A DNA stretch of 64,000 bases. Source: Monarcha castaneiventris obscurior. Lineage: Eukaryota > Chordata > Aves > Passeriformes > Monarchidae. The DNA lies in NCBI GenBank assembly GCA_026261815.1, contig JAMPIT010000856.1:7610001-7674000 (forward strand). Direction: 5' to 3'. The notes under the pieces were generated by a model. That model was not told where the DNA came from and ran no database searches. It saw only the letters and a program-made list of their open reading frames with translations. Shown piece after piece: positions 53,601 to 63,999 of this stretch. A program made the position numbers and the translations under genes. Each line of letters starts with the position of its first letter. Position 1 is the first letter of the stretch.

Positions 53601-56600
53601 GGAGGACACGTACCCTGCCAGGGGGCAAAGTGGCATGGGCAGCGAGGGGCAAACCCTGGCAGACACAGGAATGGGCACAATTCTGTGGGACAGGACAAGG
53701 CAGCCCTGGCTGCCTGTGCCACCACATCCACACAGGGCATGAGTCCCCACGGTGCTGGGGACAGCAGAGCTGTGACAGCCACAGCTGCTGAGTGCCAGCC
53801 CTGCCGACCTGCTCCCCGGGCAGGATTTTAAACATGTGCTGAATTATTCATGCCATCACCGAGGTTCCTGGAGCACGAGGTCCCAGGCACCAGGTCCCTG
53901 CCAGGGTGCACAGTGACCTCCCCACCCACGGCAGCACCAGGGGGGTCACGCCTCTTGGGAAATAAATCTGGGACAGCACTGGAGGGTGGCAGGGCTGTGC
54001 CCACCCTCTCTGCTCCATCACCTCCCGCCGCCCACCACAACCACCAGATTTCCCTCCTCGTTTTGTTGCAGTTGCTCGTCTCTTCAGGCTGCCCTGAACA
54101 ACCCCGGCCTCAAATCCAGGAAAACTCCAGCCTTTATATAAACAAATGCTGCTCACAAAAATGCAGCTCCCTGGGAGCAGCCTGGAGCATCGGCCCCAGC
54201 TCCCACAGGGGCAGGCTGGGGCCACAGGTCTGCAGGGGGGAAGGAGCTGCCTTTTCTCCTTCACTGAAGGCCACCAGAGAAGCTCACAAAAGCCCTAAAT
54301 CTGGCTGGCGAGAGACCTCTGAGTGTATCCCAGCTGTCACAGCCCCATTGCAGCAGCAGAAATCTCCCAAAAACCCCTCCCACTCGGGACCTGCACATTC
54401 CAGTGCCTGTGATCTGCTGGATTAGGGTCAGGCTCAAGCTGCCCCGTACAGGGACACGGTGCTGAGGGGCTGAGCAGGGCAGAAAGCGGGGTCCACCACT
54501 TCTTATCCACCATGCCCTGGCCTCCAGCTGCTTTGAAAGCCAGCAGGAGGGACACAGCACCCAGCCCAAGAGCCTGAAGCAGGTTTTACCACCTTGAAAT
54601 CAAGCAGGAGTGCAAGGCACAGGAGCAGGATGTAGGCCCAGCCTCACCCCAGAGTCACACACAGCTCTGGCACCGAGAAGCGACCGTGGCCAGGACAGCT
54701 CACAGTGCCCAGCTCTCCCGAGAGCTGCCGAGGCAGGAGCAGACCAGCTGCTGGCCCAAGGTGCTCAGCAGCCCATCCCCACACAGGGGAATCACCCCTG
54801 GAGTCAGTTCCCTTTGTCCAGCCCAAACATCGGCCCTGTCTCCAGCACAGCGAGCACGGAATGCCCAGAAAAAGCCCCTCTGAGGGGAACACGGACTCTG
54901 CTCCCCGCTCCCACCCCAGCCCTGCTCAGCTCTCCCAGTCCCACCCTCTCCTTGGAGGAGCCAAAACCCAAAGGCCGGAAAGGACCGTCCTGTTCCCCCG
55001 GCCTGACTTCCCGTCAGCACACGCTGCTGGATTCCGACCAGCACACGGAACAGAGCAGGAGAGGAAATGCCCCATTTGGAAAGCCACCCCCAGCCATGCA
55101 CAGCCACCATCTGCTTGGGAACGGCTCCTCTCCCACTGCCCATCCCAGGGTGGCTCCAAGCCCCAGAGGAAACATAGCCACCATCATCCTCACACAGACC
55201 TTCCAACAGCTTCAAATCAGGCAATAAACACAGAAAAATAAAATATTGCCTCCAAGCCTGCCCCTGGCAGCCCCAGGGAAGGAGGATCCTCCTCTGCAAG
55301 ATTCCAAACAGCTCCAGAGGGAAGGACCAGAGGTGAGACCCCCTCATCCTTGCTGGGCTCCTCCTGCCTCCTACCAGCACCACCCCTTATCTGCACAGGG
55401 GGATTTCTCCGTGAGAGGCTCCTGAGGACACAGCATTTTCCTGACTTTCCCATGGATGTCCTCCTGGCAGCTCACTTCTGGGCCACCACTCAGCCACCAC
55501 CCCTGCTCCGAGGGGACAGACACTGACCTGGCACTGCAGCCCCTGCAGGGCCCCCGGGGAGGAGGAGGAGGGGGATGCCCACAGCAGCTCCGTGCTGAAG
55601 AGGCTGTTGAGCACCAGTGCTCGTGCCCAGCAGCACAGAGCAGCAAGCACAGGAGAGAGGGAGCATAGACAGGAAGGGACAGATGGCTGTGGAGCAGGGC
55701 TGGAGTGTCCAGCTCAGCCACACGGCACCCACACAGCTCCAGCCACATTCCCACTATCAGCCCAGCACAAGCCTGCGCCGTCTCCGCCAGCCCCCGCAGC
55801 CATGGAAACTGGACGTTTTCCACCTCGAATTCCTTCCCTTTTGGAAAGGAGTTTACTAATAAAAGGCACTTAGTGCCGAATCACAGTCCAGACCCAGGCT
55901 GCTTAAAAAAGAGCCAATTTCCTTCTTATTTTGCCCCAGATGTTCCCTCCCTCCTGCAAATAATGGAGGGAGAGAAGCTCATTCATGAGCTCCAGCTTGG
56001 CCACAGCCTTGCTCTGGGCAGCCTGATCTGGGGGAGAGGCTGGGACACCGACCTCAGCTGAGGCACCGCGGGGCCACCCGTCTGCAGGGCTGACAACCCC
56101 CCACAGCCCCCCCAGCCGCTCAGGAGACCCTCAGGGGGCACGGGAGAGGAGGGAACGCACAGCCCCCAACAGCCAATGCTGCTTGGAGCCAGAGATTCCA
56201 AAGAGCAGCCTGGGACACGTGGGGTCCCCAAGCTGGCAGTCACACCCAGAAGGTTTTTCTCCGATGGGACAAGCCGTGCTCAAAGAAGAAGGAGATCCCA
56301 GGGGGTCACACCCGCTCCCCACAGCCCCACTCTGCCCTCACCTTCCTGCTGCCATGTGAGGAGAAGCTGTGGGAATGCCTCTGGAGGCTGCCCCCGCCCA
56401 GATCCAGCTGCGGCTTCCAGACCTCTCCGTTGTCGCTGGCCAGGGCCTTGGCAGGTGGCACGGCAGAGCTGAGCAGGATCCCGTTGTGCACCATGTCCTC
56501 GGTGCAGGTGAGCCGCAGGCTGCACAGGTACTCGTCCGTCTCCTTGTCCACCACCAGTAAGCGCGTCTCCGTCTCTACGGCCTTGATGCGCTGCACAACC

Positions 56601-59600
56601 TGCGAACGACAGAGACAGCTCAGCACGAGCCCAGGGGACACTCAGGGATGGCAGGAGCTGCACCCAAAGGGTCATGAGCTCCCCCACAGAGCTGCAGCTT
56701 CGGTCTGGGTGAGGGTTTGTGAGTGCTTCCAGCCATCAGTGATGGGGAGAAGGGCAGAGCACAGCTTTGGGAGACCCCTGGCGATGACGGATCCCTTTCA
56801 GATCAGGCCCTGCAGCCACACAGCAGCTCTGCCCAGGCCACCTGGGATCACCTCCTGCTCAGTCAGGAGCTTCCAGAGCTGTCACTGCCCCCTGAGCATC
56901 AGCAGCCCTCTGCCTGACACTGTCCCTTGGAGGGACAGCACAGTCTGTCCCATCAAGTAAACACCCTCATTTCCTTGATCCAGGGTCTTTCTGCTCCGAT
57001 ACCCAGGGCAGGGTGCACAGGAAGGCTCCAAGCACCCATGTGGGCAGCTGGAGGCTGGACTGCGCCCAGCCACACTGATGCACAGGCTAGCCCCAGTTTG
57101 GGCGGATTTAGGAAGGAAACAGCTCAATCCATGCACCCATCCCAGTCCGTGCTGGGGACCAGCAGAGATAAGGGAAGCCAGTGCTGGGAGCGGGAGATGA
57201 GCCCATCCCTGCCGGGATCCAGCTCCAGGCAGTGCTGAATGGGGACATTGTCCTGCTGCTGCCCTGCTCCTTTGCAGGGATCAGTGACTGGCAGAGGCTC
57301 CGACAGACACTCACAGTGGGGAGAGCCAGGAGGAGCTGATCCCACAGCCAGGCAGGGGGTAAATCCCACCAGGGTGGGCTGTGATGGAAACAGGGAAAAT
57401 CCAGAACATCCACAGGGAAACCACCTCCAGACTCACTGCTGGCAGCCACTGAGGGCACCTCCTCCCTGCACAGGCCTTCATCCCAAGGAGGAGGAGGGGT
57501 GGCATTGCTGGCTGTGCTGCTCAGCCGCCATTCCCAGCCATGGGGGTGGCCCTGAACACCCCAGACATGCTGGGAACCCCCCAAAAGCAGCCCTGTGCTC
57601 CTTGAGGGCTCTTGCTCTGATCTAGGTCACAGCGACCAGACACGCCAAGGTTAGAGCGACAAACGAGCCTAATGTGCAATTAACCAGCGTTTATTTACTC
57701 CCTACAAGCTCCACTCAAGGTCAACAGAGCCGGTATCTGCAAACAAGAAAAAAAAAAAAAAACAGCCCACAAGAAATTCACAGGCTGCAGACAAGGCTGC
57801 TCGTCCTGAACTAACTCATCCACTGCAGCCTCTGCCTGCACAGCGGCGGTGCCAGGGCTCCCACCCGTAACCAGCCTGGAGGGTGCTGACCCGTCAGGCC
57901 CAGAAAATCCATCTGCTCCCGTTCAGATCCGTTTACATCTGACATCAGCCGGTGCCGCTAACACCAGCAGTGCCTGAGCAGGGACAATTCTCCCAGAGGG
58001 GACCTAGCAGCGGCAGCCAACGCGCGGCAACAAAGATGCAGGTGGGGAATGAGCTGGGCCTGCAGCAACGGCCCCCAGAACCCACAGTTTGGGTGCTCCA
58101 GGCAGCACAGGGAATCACAGGGATCCCACAGACTGCAGAGAAACTCAGAGGGTCCACAGAAGGGTCCAAACCTGGCATGGAGCAGTGCTGGGCTCACCCC
58201 ATTGCCGAGCCCCTCCAACAGCCACAGCGAGAGCAGTGATGGAGCAAAGATCCCACAAGTGCCAGGAGCTGAGCCAGGCGGGGATGGAGAGCGGCACAGA
58301 GCAGCCCCCCATCCCCTCCCCACGAGGGATGAGCAGAAGGGGCTGTGAGGAGCCCCCCAAGGCAGCAGGTCTCACTCAGGACAGAGCAGAGATGGGAGGC
58401 AAAGCAGCAGCCCCTGGCAAGGCCCAGCCCAGCACCGTACCCGCTTCCGAGCCATGCTCCCAGCCTCGAGTCCTTCTGGCTTCTGGAGACAATGCAGCCT
58501 CCCCAGCGCATCTGGGACCTTCTCAGCTCCCGACCCAGCCCCATGATTTCCGCAGCTCCACCCAAGCAGACTTTCACCCCTGGCGACAGCAGCACCAGCC
58601 CGGCAGAGCCGGCCGGGGCCCTTCCACCCTTGCCAAACAACAGCCACCCAGGAAGGGACTCACGGTGCCACCGGGAACAGCTCCTGCAGAGGTGCCCGTG
58701 CCCTGCTCCATGCTCTGCAGGGACCAGGAGGCTTTCCCTGCTCCACAGCAGAAGCTGTGGCTCTGCCCAGCTCTGAGGAACCCAGGAGCCAGGACACAAC
58801 TTTGCATCCGAGACATGAAACACCCCAAGAACACGTTCTGCCTTCGCTCCTTGGGCAAGGCCAGGAAAAAACAGAGAACAAAGACAAAAATGCTGCCAGC
58901 TTCAGCTGGAAACACAGTTACACCCAAACAGCAAGGCCTTGTGTGCTGCGGGCTCCGGCCCGATGCACGTGGAGAAGTGCTACTTAGTCAAGGTTGGGGA
59001 AGGAGCAGCACGAGGAAGGGCCATGGTGAGGTGGCTGCTCAAAGCCATCGTGTGACCTGCCAGGGCATCGCCCTTCCCACGGGCCATCAGTGCCAGATAG
59101 TTTTTGGGGGAAGGAAGAGGTTCTTGCGGTATCGAGGCAGGGAAAAGGGTGATCCCAGAACAGCAGAGCTGCTCCTGCTCCCACCACTTGCATGCTGGTA
59201 GATCCCAGTGCCATGGCAGCCAGAGCGAGGCACTGAGTGCCTTGACACCCTGTCAGGCACTGCCAGGATGGGACACCCTGTTCCAATCACTGCTCTGCAG
59301 CAGGGAGCCAGTGCCAGGGCTCCATCCTGCCACCAGCAGCAAAAAAAATGGAAGAAAGAGAAATTTCCCCCTCCCATTTCACTTGACCTACTGGGACTCC
59401 CCAGCACGTTTCAAAGACACAGCTGGCTCCGCTGCCGCCCATCCCCAGCAGCCCAGCGCCAGCAGGGAGCTCTGGCGGCTTCCAAGGCACCACAGGAACA
59501 CAACCCTCCTTCCTGCCCAGCCAGATCAAAGATGGGGATCCTCCTTCAAGGGGTTTGAAATCACACTCAGGATAAACATCAACTTTCACACAGCTGGCTC

Positions 59601-60890
59601 AGATCATGAAAACAAGCCCGATTAGCTACGAACCCCCACCAGGCTCATGGAGAGGAGGTCATGGGGCTTTATTGGAGCCACCTGGACTGCTCAGCCTCAC
59701 CTTTAGCACAGCAACATCCACACCTGAGGGTGAGATCTGGGAACCCACAGCCTCCCAAAACTCTGCGGGGTTGAGGCACATCCCAGCTCTACCCCCATGC
59801 AGAGCTGGCAGTGGGGTTGACCAGATGTTTTAAGTTACTAAAACACTAAATCCTGCAGAGTCCCACGAGCCACGAGGCAAATTGTGCCCCTGCCAGGCTC
59901 CAAGTGTCCAGCAGGACTGGAGCAGCTTGAACCTCACTGCTTGGTTTTTTGTTGTTTTTTCTTTTTTTCCCCTCATTGCTTGGGTTTTTTCCACGTTTCT
60001 TGGTTTTTTTTAGACTAAATTGTTTGACAAATGCAAGTTCCAGTTTTACAAGCAGAAAATGCCACAGCCTGAAACAGCTTCTGTTGGAGAGCTGAGAGAC
60101 AGCTCCCTTAGACCTCCCCGGTCACAGCGTGGTCAGGAAGAGCCACGACTCCCCTCCGAGCCCTATCTCTCTCTGGCCAGCCCAACTGCTGAACATCTGC
60201 ACAGCTTTATCTGGAGATTTTAAGGCATCTTCCTACACTCTGGACTGCACAAGCAGGCGCAGCTCGCCCAAAGCAGCCAAGAAAACCCACAGCAGAGCCG
60301 GAAATAAAGCCCGGGTCTCCCCATTCCTTTCCACCACAGATTGCATAACGCGGCAGAGCCCTGCCCAGCCCCACACACCTTCGGCTCTCCCACCCTGACA
60401 CGATTACAACACCCTGTGCCCAGCAGCGCGACCCCGCACACAGCTGCGGGTCCCGGGGCACGCAAAACCCCCCTGCAGCCCCGGCCTGGCATTTGGGGAG
60501 GGGCACCCACCCCACCGCTGCACCCACCAGCGCTGCCCAGGCCGGGGATGCTCTAGCAGAGATATTTTGGGTGAAACCCCCCCTTTACCCGCCGCAGGGA
60601 GCTGGAGCCGGGCACAGCCACGCCGCCGGAGCGGCCAGCCCGGGGTGCGGCGATGCCCGTGCCCCGCTCCGTGCCCGCACCTGGTGATGCGTCTCCTGCT
60701 CCACGTTGAGCCCATTCACCTCCACGACGCGGTCCCCGGCGCGCAGCCCCGCCGCCTCGGCGGGCGAGCCGGGCTCCACTTTGCGGATGAACTGGCCGCT
60801 CTTGCCCTTCTCGCCGTGCAGGTGGAAGCCGTAGCCGCTCTCCCCCTTGAGCATTCGGCACAGCCGCGGCTTCAGCTGGTCCTTAGCCAT
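31040..60890 (-). CDS. NHERF2: NHERF2 (SLC9A3R2), PDZ scaffold, complete (7 exons, 354 aa)
   Basis: NHERF2 tethers NHE3, CFTR and various receptors to ezrin and actin beneath the plasma membrane. Exons 60681-60890, 56342-56599, 37205-37381, 34940-35093, 33571-33614, 33022-33084 and 31040-31198 join in phase to 1065 nt. PDZ1 (about residues 10-90) has the binding loop GYGF at 19-22 and class I His68; PDZ2 (about 166-246) has GYGF at 177-180 and His226. The C-terminal tail [13 protein letters not shown] is the ERM-binding helix. Human NHERF2 is 337 residues; the extra length is mainly in the PDZ1-PDZ2 linker. NHERF1 is the alternative paralogue, but the linkage to NTHL1 and TSC2 and the tail support NHERF2. 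No disruption seen. Confidence 0.97.
31272..31455 (-). mobile_element. CR1 LINE 3' fragment
   Basis: A diverged copy in NHERF2 intron 6, in gene sense. It includes CCACCTCCCTGGGCACTTCC and CCCCTTCCATGAAGAATTTC on plus, the reverse of the CR1 upstream segment. Confidence 0.75.
33022..33084 (-). CDS. NHERF2: NHERF2 exon 6, residues 282-302
   Basis: A 63-nt exon between TCCTCCAG and GAG|GTAAAA, phase 0 to 0. It encodes [20 protein letters not shown] followed by E, the Ser-rich segment before the ERM-binding tail. Confidence 0.93.
33571..33614 (-). CDS. NHERF2: NHERF2 exon 5, residues 267-281
   Basis: A 44-nt exon, too short to stand out as an ORF, between CTGTCCAG and CAG|GTGAGT, phase 1 to 0. 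It encodes [15 protein letters not shown], matching the TNG-containing linker of mammalian NHERF2. Confidence 0.92.
34550..34720 (-). mobile_element. CR1 LINE 3' fragment
   Basis: In NHERF2 intron 4, in gene sense, about 220 bp past the exon 4 donor. The tail reads GGGTTGGAAGGGACCTTAAA on plus. Confidence 0.85.
34940..35093 (-). CDS. NHERF2: NHERF2 exon 4, residues 216-266, PDZ2 end
   Basis: Exon of 154 nt between CTCTGCAG and AAAG|GTGAGA, phase 0 to 1. It encodes [19 protein letters not shown] and [20 protein letters not shown]. Confidence 0.96.
36945..37022 (+). mobile_element. Short CR1 tail fragment
   Basis: About 75 bp in NHERF2 intron 3 resembling the CR1 end (TGGACTCAACAGTCTTGGAG, then a TTCTACTCTATAATTCTA terminus). 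Confidence 0.5.
37205..37381 (-). CDS. NHERF2: NHERF2 exon 3, residues 157-215, PDZ2 first part
   Basis: Exon of 177 nt between GAATCAG and GAG|GTAATG, phase 0 to 0. It encodes [20 protein letters not shown] and [19 protein letters not shown]. It sits alone after the 19-kb intron 2. Confidence 0.96.
38460..38640 (-). mobile_element. CR1 LINE 3' fragment
   Basis: In NHERF2 intron 2, in gene sense, with CAGGGACACCTTCCACTACG and GGACACTTCCAGGGATGGGG on plus. Confidence 0.85.
38738..38925 (-). mobile_element. CR1 LINE 3' fragment, second subfamily
   Basis: The tail is GGTTCAGGTTGGAAGGAACC, but the body (AAGCAGAGTTCCCCAGAGCC) belongs to a different CR1 type from its neighbour 100 bp away. Confidence 0.7.
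40381..40393 (+). repeat. C13 homopolymer
   Basis: A run of thirteen C, then ACCCC, within NHERF2 intron 2. Length is prone to sequencing error. Confidence 0.95.
41647..41681 (+). repeat. (AC)17 microsatellite
   Basis: An uninterrupted dinucleotide run in NHERF2 intron 2, preceded by a GAG-rich stretch. Confidence 0.98.
48835..49205 (+). mobile_element. CR1 LINE 3' fragment (longest in window)
   Basis: About 370 bp in NHERF2 intron 2, antisense. It extends from GCAGCCTGGAAAAGAGGAGG through GGACAAGGGATGGAGGGACA to the AACCCAAACCATTCC tail. Confidence 0.88.
51575..51705 (-). mobile_element. CR1 LINE 3' fragment
   Basis: In the GC-rich block of NHERF2 intron 2, in gene sense (GGACTGGAAGGGACCTTCAC and GGACACTTCCAGGGAGG on plus). 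Confidence 0.8.
56342..56599 (-). CDS. NHERF2: NHERF2 exon 2, residues 71-156, PDZ1 end and linker
   Basis: Exon of 258 nt between TTCGCAG and AAG|GTGAGG, phase 0 to 0. [20 protein letters not shown] closes PDZ1; the remaining residues are a Ser/His-rich linker that differs from mammals and accounts for most of the extra length. Confidence 0.94.
56600..60680 (-). other. NHERF2: NHERF2 intron 1 (about 4.1 kb)
   Basis: Intron between the two PDZ1 exons. It holds an A-rich run near 57748-57763 and T-rich runs near 59944-60012. I see no CR1, RNA gene or recognisable coding sequence. Confidence 0.85.
60681..60890 (-). CDS. NHERF2: NHERF2 exon 1, residues 1-70, PDZ1 first part
   Basis: ATG at 60890-60888 has G at -3 and +4. 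The exon encodes [20 protein letters not shown], the loop [11 protein letters not shown] and [20 protein letters not shown], and ends ETHHQ|GTGCGG in phase 0. Confidence 0.96.
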
Positions 60891-60981
60891 GGCCGGCGGC
60901 GGAGCGGCGGCGGCGGCGGAGCCTGGGCGGGCGCGGGGCCGCTTTTATGGGCGGCCCGGGGCGGGCGCTGAGGGGCGGGTC

Positions 60982-61023
60982 GGGGCCGGGGCCGGGGCCG
61001 GGGCCGGGGCCGGGACCGGGGCC
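60982..61023 (+). repeat. GGGGCC hexanucleotide repeat, 7 units (6 perfect)
   Basis: Five perfect GGGGCC units, one GGGACC, then one more GGGGCC, 92-133 bp upstream of the NHERF2 start codon. The NHERF2 sense strand reads GGCCCC. Confidence 0.97.
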
Positions 61024-61284
61024 GCGGCTGCGGCCGGCGGTGGGAGCGGGGCAGAAGCAGGGCGAGGGGCCGGGGCGATGCGCAGCTCGGCCATGCTGCG
61101 GCTGCCCCGCGGCACCGGGAGCGAGGCGGGCGGGGACGGCGGCGGGACGGGAGGGGACGGGGCGGAGCCGCAGCGAGGGACGGGGCGGGCGGGGCGAGAC
61201 CGGGACCCGCATCGGCATCGGAACCGGGACCGACACCGGCGGCAGCAGCCGATGGAGCCCCGGGGCCAAAACCATCCCAGCGGT

Positions 61285-61475
61285 AGCCATCTGGTTGGAA
61301 CCCTGTGGCACAGGGTGCCCAGAGAGGCTGTGGCTGCCCCATCCCTGGAAGTGCCCCAGGCCAGGCTGGACGGGGCTTGGAGCAGCCTGGGATAGTGGAA
61401 GGTGTCCCTGCCCACGGCAGGAGTGGCACTGGATGGACTTTAAGGTCCTTCCAAGCCAAACCATTCCAGGATTCG
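61285..61475 (+). mobile_element. CR1 LINE 3' fragment upstream of NHERF2
   Basis: Directly adjoins the CpG island about 400 bp upstream of the NHERF2 start codon (GGCACAGGGTGCCCAGAGAG, then the AAACCATTCCAGGATTC tail), antisense to NHERF2. Confidence 0.88.
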
Positions 61476-62379
61476 ATGACTCCTGGTGGGGAAAGGCTCG
61501 CACTCCATCCTAGTTGACCCTTGGAGAGGCCATCCGGGTTTCGCCTGGGCTGTCTGTTTAATGAAACACAGAGATCCCCATCTTCACCTTTTTGCATTCC
61601 TCGTCTTCATTTCCTTGAAATCTTTTACAAGGAGGACATGACCCAGAGCAGCTGTCACAGTGATGGCACTGAGTGTCACATTCCTTTGACACAGGTTCTC
61701 AGCCCTTTCTCTGCAATTTCTCCTTCCTCAACAGCTTTCCTACCAGATTTTACAGTGCTGAAGCAAACACAGCAGCCAGCTGGAGGCTGGAAATAAAAGG
61801 CTCCAGAAATTAATATTGATTTACTTTTAACGTGTAGTTTGCTTAAAAAAAACCTATTTCCACTGCAGTTATACATAAAGTCACCCTTAAAAACCCTTGA
61901 ACCAAAAAGATGCGTAGAGACTGTGTCCTGAAAAATCACAGCATTATTTATCTCTGTCAGCTCTTCCCACCTCGTTCCCTGCAGGGCAGCGTGGCTCTTT
62001 GGGAGCTGCAGACAAGGGGCTGGGTGGGGGGAACTGGGTGCTGTCCTTTGGGGTGTTTGTCACCGTGGGATGGGAACAGGCTCAGCCCCTGGCTCCAGAC
62101 ACACTTGGCAGCCACGAGGTCCCACGAGGGAGGATGTGATGTCCCACCAAAGGAGGATGCTTTGGTCCCACCAGGGAGGATGTGATGTCCCACCAAAGGA
62201 GGATGCTTTGGTCCCACCAGGGAGGATGTGATGTCCCACCAAGGGAGGATGTTTTAGTTCCACCAGTGACGATGCTTTGGTCCCACCAAGGCTCCTCCAC
62301 TCCCCGTGTCACTCCAGCAGCGCCAAGCTCAGCACAAAATCCTGGCTGACACAAGAGCAGAGCTGAGAAACTCGGAGAC
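61476..62379. other. NHERF2 upstream region without a gene
   Basis: Between the CR1 and the possible neighbouring 3' end there is only the 23/46-bp minisatellite and mixed sequence. No recognisable coding exon or RNA gene was found. Confidence 0.7.
62117..62290 (+). repeat. 23/46-bp minisatellite
   Basis: Alternating 23-bp half-units, GGAGGATGTGATGTCCCACC- and GGAGGATGCTTTGGTCCCAC-type, form a 46-bp period (anchors 62141 and 62187). There are about 3.7 full units, diverging toward the right end. Confidence 0.93.
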
Positions 62380-63999
62380 TGTTTTATTTGCTGTACAACA
62401 CAAGTGGTCCCTTGAGCCTCTTTGTGGAGTCCTGAAGCTTTTTATCGGGCTAGAGGAGTGCGAATAATTGATTTTTCCACTCACTGGCTAAACCAAAAAA
62501 ACTGGAGAGAAGGGGGGAGGAGAAGGAATTGTTTCAAGTTTATTTGAACCAAAAAGTTTTTCTTTTGATTCAGTGCAATAAAAACACGGAGGGAGAAAAT
62601 CTTTCGGGTGGTCAGAGTGAGTATTTTAACCCTTTGGAATGTCTTTTTAAAAGCATTGGGATCATGCAAATTAAAAAAAATAAATAAAAAAGAATGTATT
62701 TCAAAAAGGGGGGAAACATTTGAATTTTTTAAAAATGCTCTTTTTTAAGCACAAGCATTTTCTCAAGTGTGCCCTGGATTTATTGATTTTTTTAACCTCA
62801 GTGTCTCCAAAAGGCCTTTTTTCCCCAAAAACCCCATCTATTTATTGTAGAGAACATAGGGGACTTGGTAGAGCCCTGACTCAGCACTGGATCTTTGCCT
62901 AAGCACCTTGTGAGCCTAAAATGGAACACTTATTTTGTGATCCTTCTACTTTAGGGGCTGTGGTTGTGCCTCTGGCACAAAGCCCCAGGCTGTCCTGCCT
63001 GTCCTGGGACACACAGCTTGGTGCATCCTTTGGCATGGCCGTGGATCACAGGGAAATGCTGTATTTTTTCACTGCAGCTGATGGAGAAGGAGCTGGAAGG
63101 AGCATCAAAATACATTTTGCAAAGGTGCATCCTCACAAGGTACAAAAATCCCTTTGGTTCTTCCTATCCTGCCTTTTCCCATCCTCCCAAGTCTCATTGA
63201 AAAAAAAAAAAATGAGAGAGCACAGAGAGGTTCCTGCACCCTGGAATGACAGAGCCTTGGGTAAATCCTGCAGATCCTGCTCAGGCACAATTTTTCCATT
63301 TAAATTTCTGTGCATTTTGATTTGGGCAGATATTTATGTCCAGACTGGGCCTGCCTGGAAGCAGAGGCAGTCCAGGGACCTGGGAGCTCACTGGCTTGGA
63401 AGGGATTGGAGCTCTTTTTGGTCAACATCTGCTTCCAATTCCCTCCCCGCACTTGGTTGAGCAGTGACAGAGAATTCCACCTGTGTCCTGCCCCATTTGC
63501 TTTAGGCCTGATCCTGTTGCAACGCTAATCCAAAATGCAGGTGCTGGGAAGATTTTCCCAGTTATGGAAATCAGAGTCACCCTTCAGGCTCCCTGGCAGG
63601 TCCAAGTGGGGATTTTGGGAGCCCACAAATCCATCTTCATTCAGAAACTGGGAAATCCTCAGCTGATTCCCGGAGTCTGCTCAGTCTGGCTTGTTCCTGA
63701 GGCAGTGGAAGGGTGAGGAGCTCTTTGAGGAGGAGGATGATTGATGATGGAGTCACTGGGCTGTGCCAGAGCTTCCAGAGGGATGGGAGGTTTTCCACGC
63801 GCCTTTGGGTCTCTTCTGCCAGAGGATACACGTTGCTAAGATGCCAAGAGCCCTGTGCCTCACTCATGGCTCCGTGAGTGGCTTTGGGCAGATCTGGTGG
63901 CTTCTCCGTGTCCCCCCTGAGCCTATCCCTCTCCCAGGATGTGGGTCACTGCCTTGAGCTTGGGGCTGGGAGCTTTTCTGGGCGAGGAACGGGCGGGGT
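62380..63999 (-). other. Possible 3' end of an unidentified minus-strand neighbour
   Basis: The minus strand has AATAAA at 62388-62383, preceded by 1.5 kb of AT-rich, 3'UTR-like sequence. A frame open from the window edge stops at TAG (63925-63923) after 26 codons, ending THILGEG. I do not recognise it. The open frame is short enough to be chance, and there are AATAAA motifs on the plus strand too, for example near 62577. Confidence 0.2.

Larger units (their letters stand above)
37382..56341 (-). other. NHERF2: NHERF2 intron 2 (about 19 kb)
   Basis: This intron separates the PDZ1 and PDZ2 exons. It contains five CR1 copies, an (AC)17 microsatellite, a C13 run and a GC-rich block around 50650-51900. 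Several long plus-strand open frames exist (for example 44892-46028 and 50535-52193), but none resembles a known protein. I found no exon of another gene in it. Confidence 0.85.
60550..61270 (-). promoter_or_regulatory. NHERF2: NHERF2 CpG-island promoter
   Basis: A dense CpG island spans exon 1 and about 380 bp upstream, with GC boxes such as GGGGCGGG at 60972-60979 and repeated GGGCGGGG-type sites near 61180-61200. There is no TATA box. The start site is not visible but should lie in roughly 60920-61100. Confidence 0.75.

Noticed and set aside
58089..59201. 370-codon plus-strand open frame in NHERF2 intron 1
   Set aside because: Same reasons: Pro/Ser/Gln-rich, no family resemblance, antisense in an intron.
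62921..63460. 179-codon plus-strand open frame right of NHERF2
   Set aside because: Not similar to any protein I recognise, contains A-run-encoded lysines, and has no supporting splice or promoter context.
63763..63957. Open frame beginning MPELPEG, reminiscent of Fpg/Nei glycosylase N-termini near another glycosylase gene
   Set aside because: Only the first six residues resemble the family; nothing after them matches the fold, so it is coincidence.
61476..63999. NPW (neuropeptide W), expected beside NHERF2 from mammalian synteny
   Set aside because: No sequence resembling the neuropeptide W core was found on either strand; it may lie further right or be absent.
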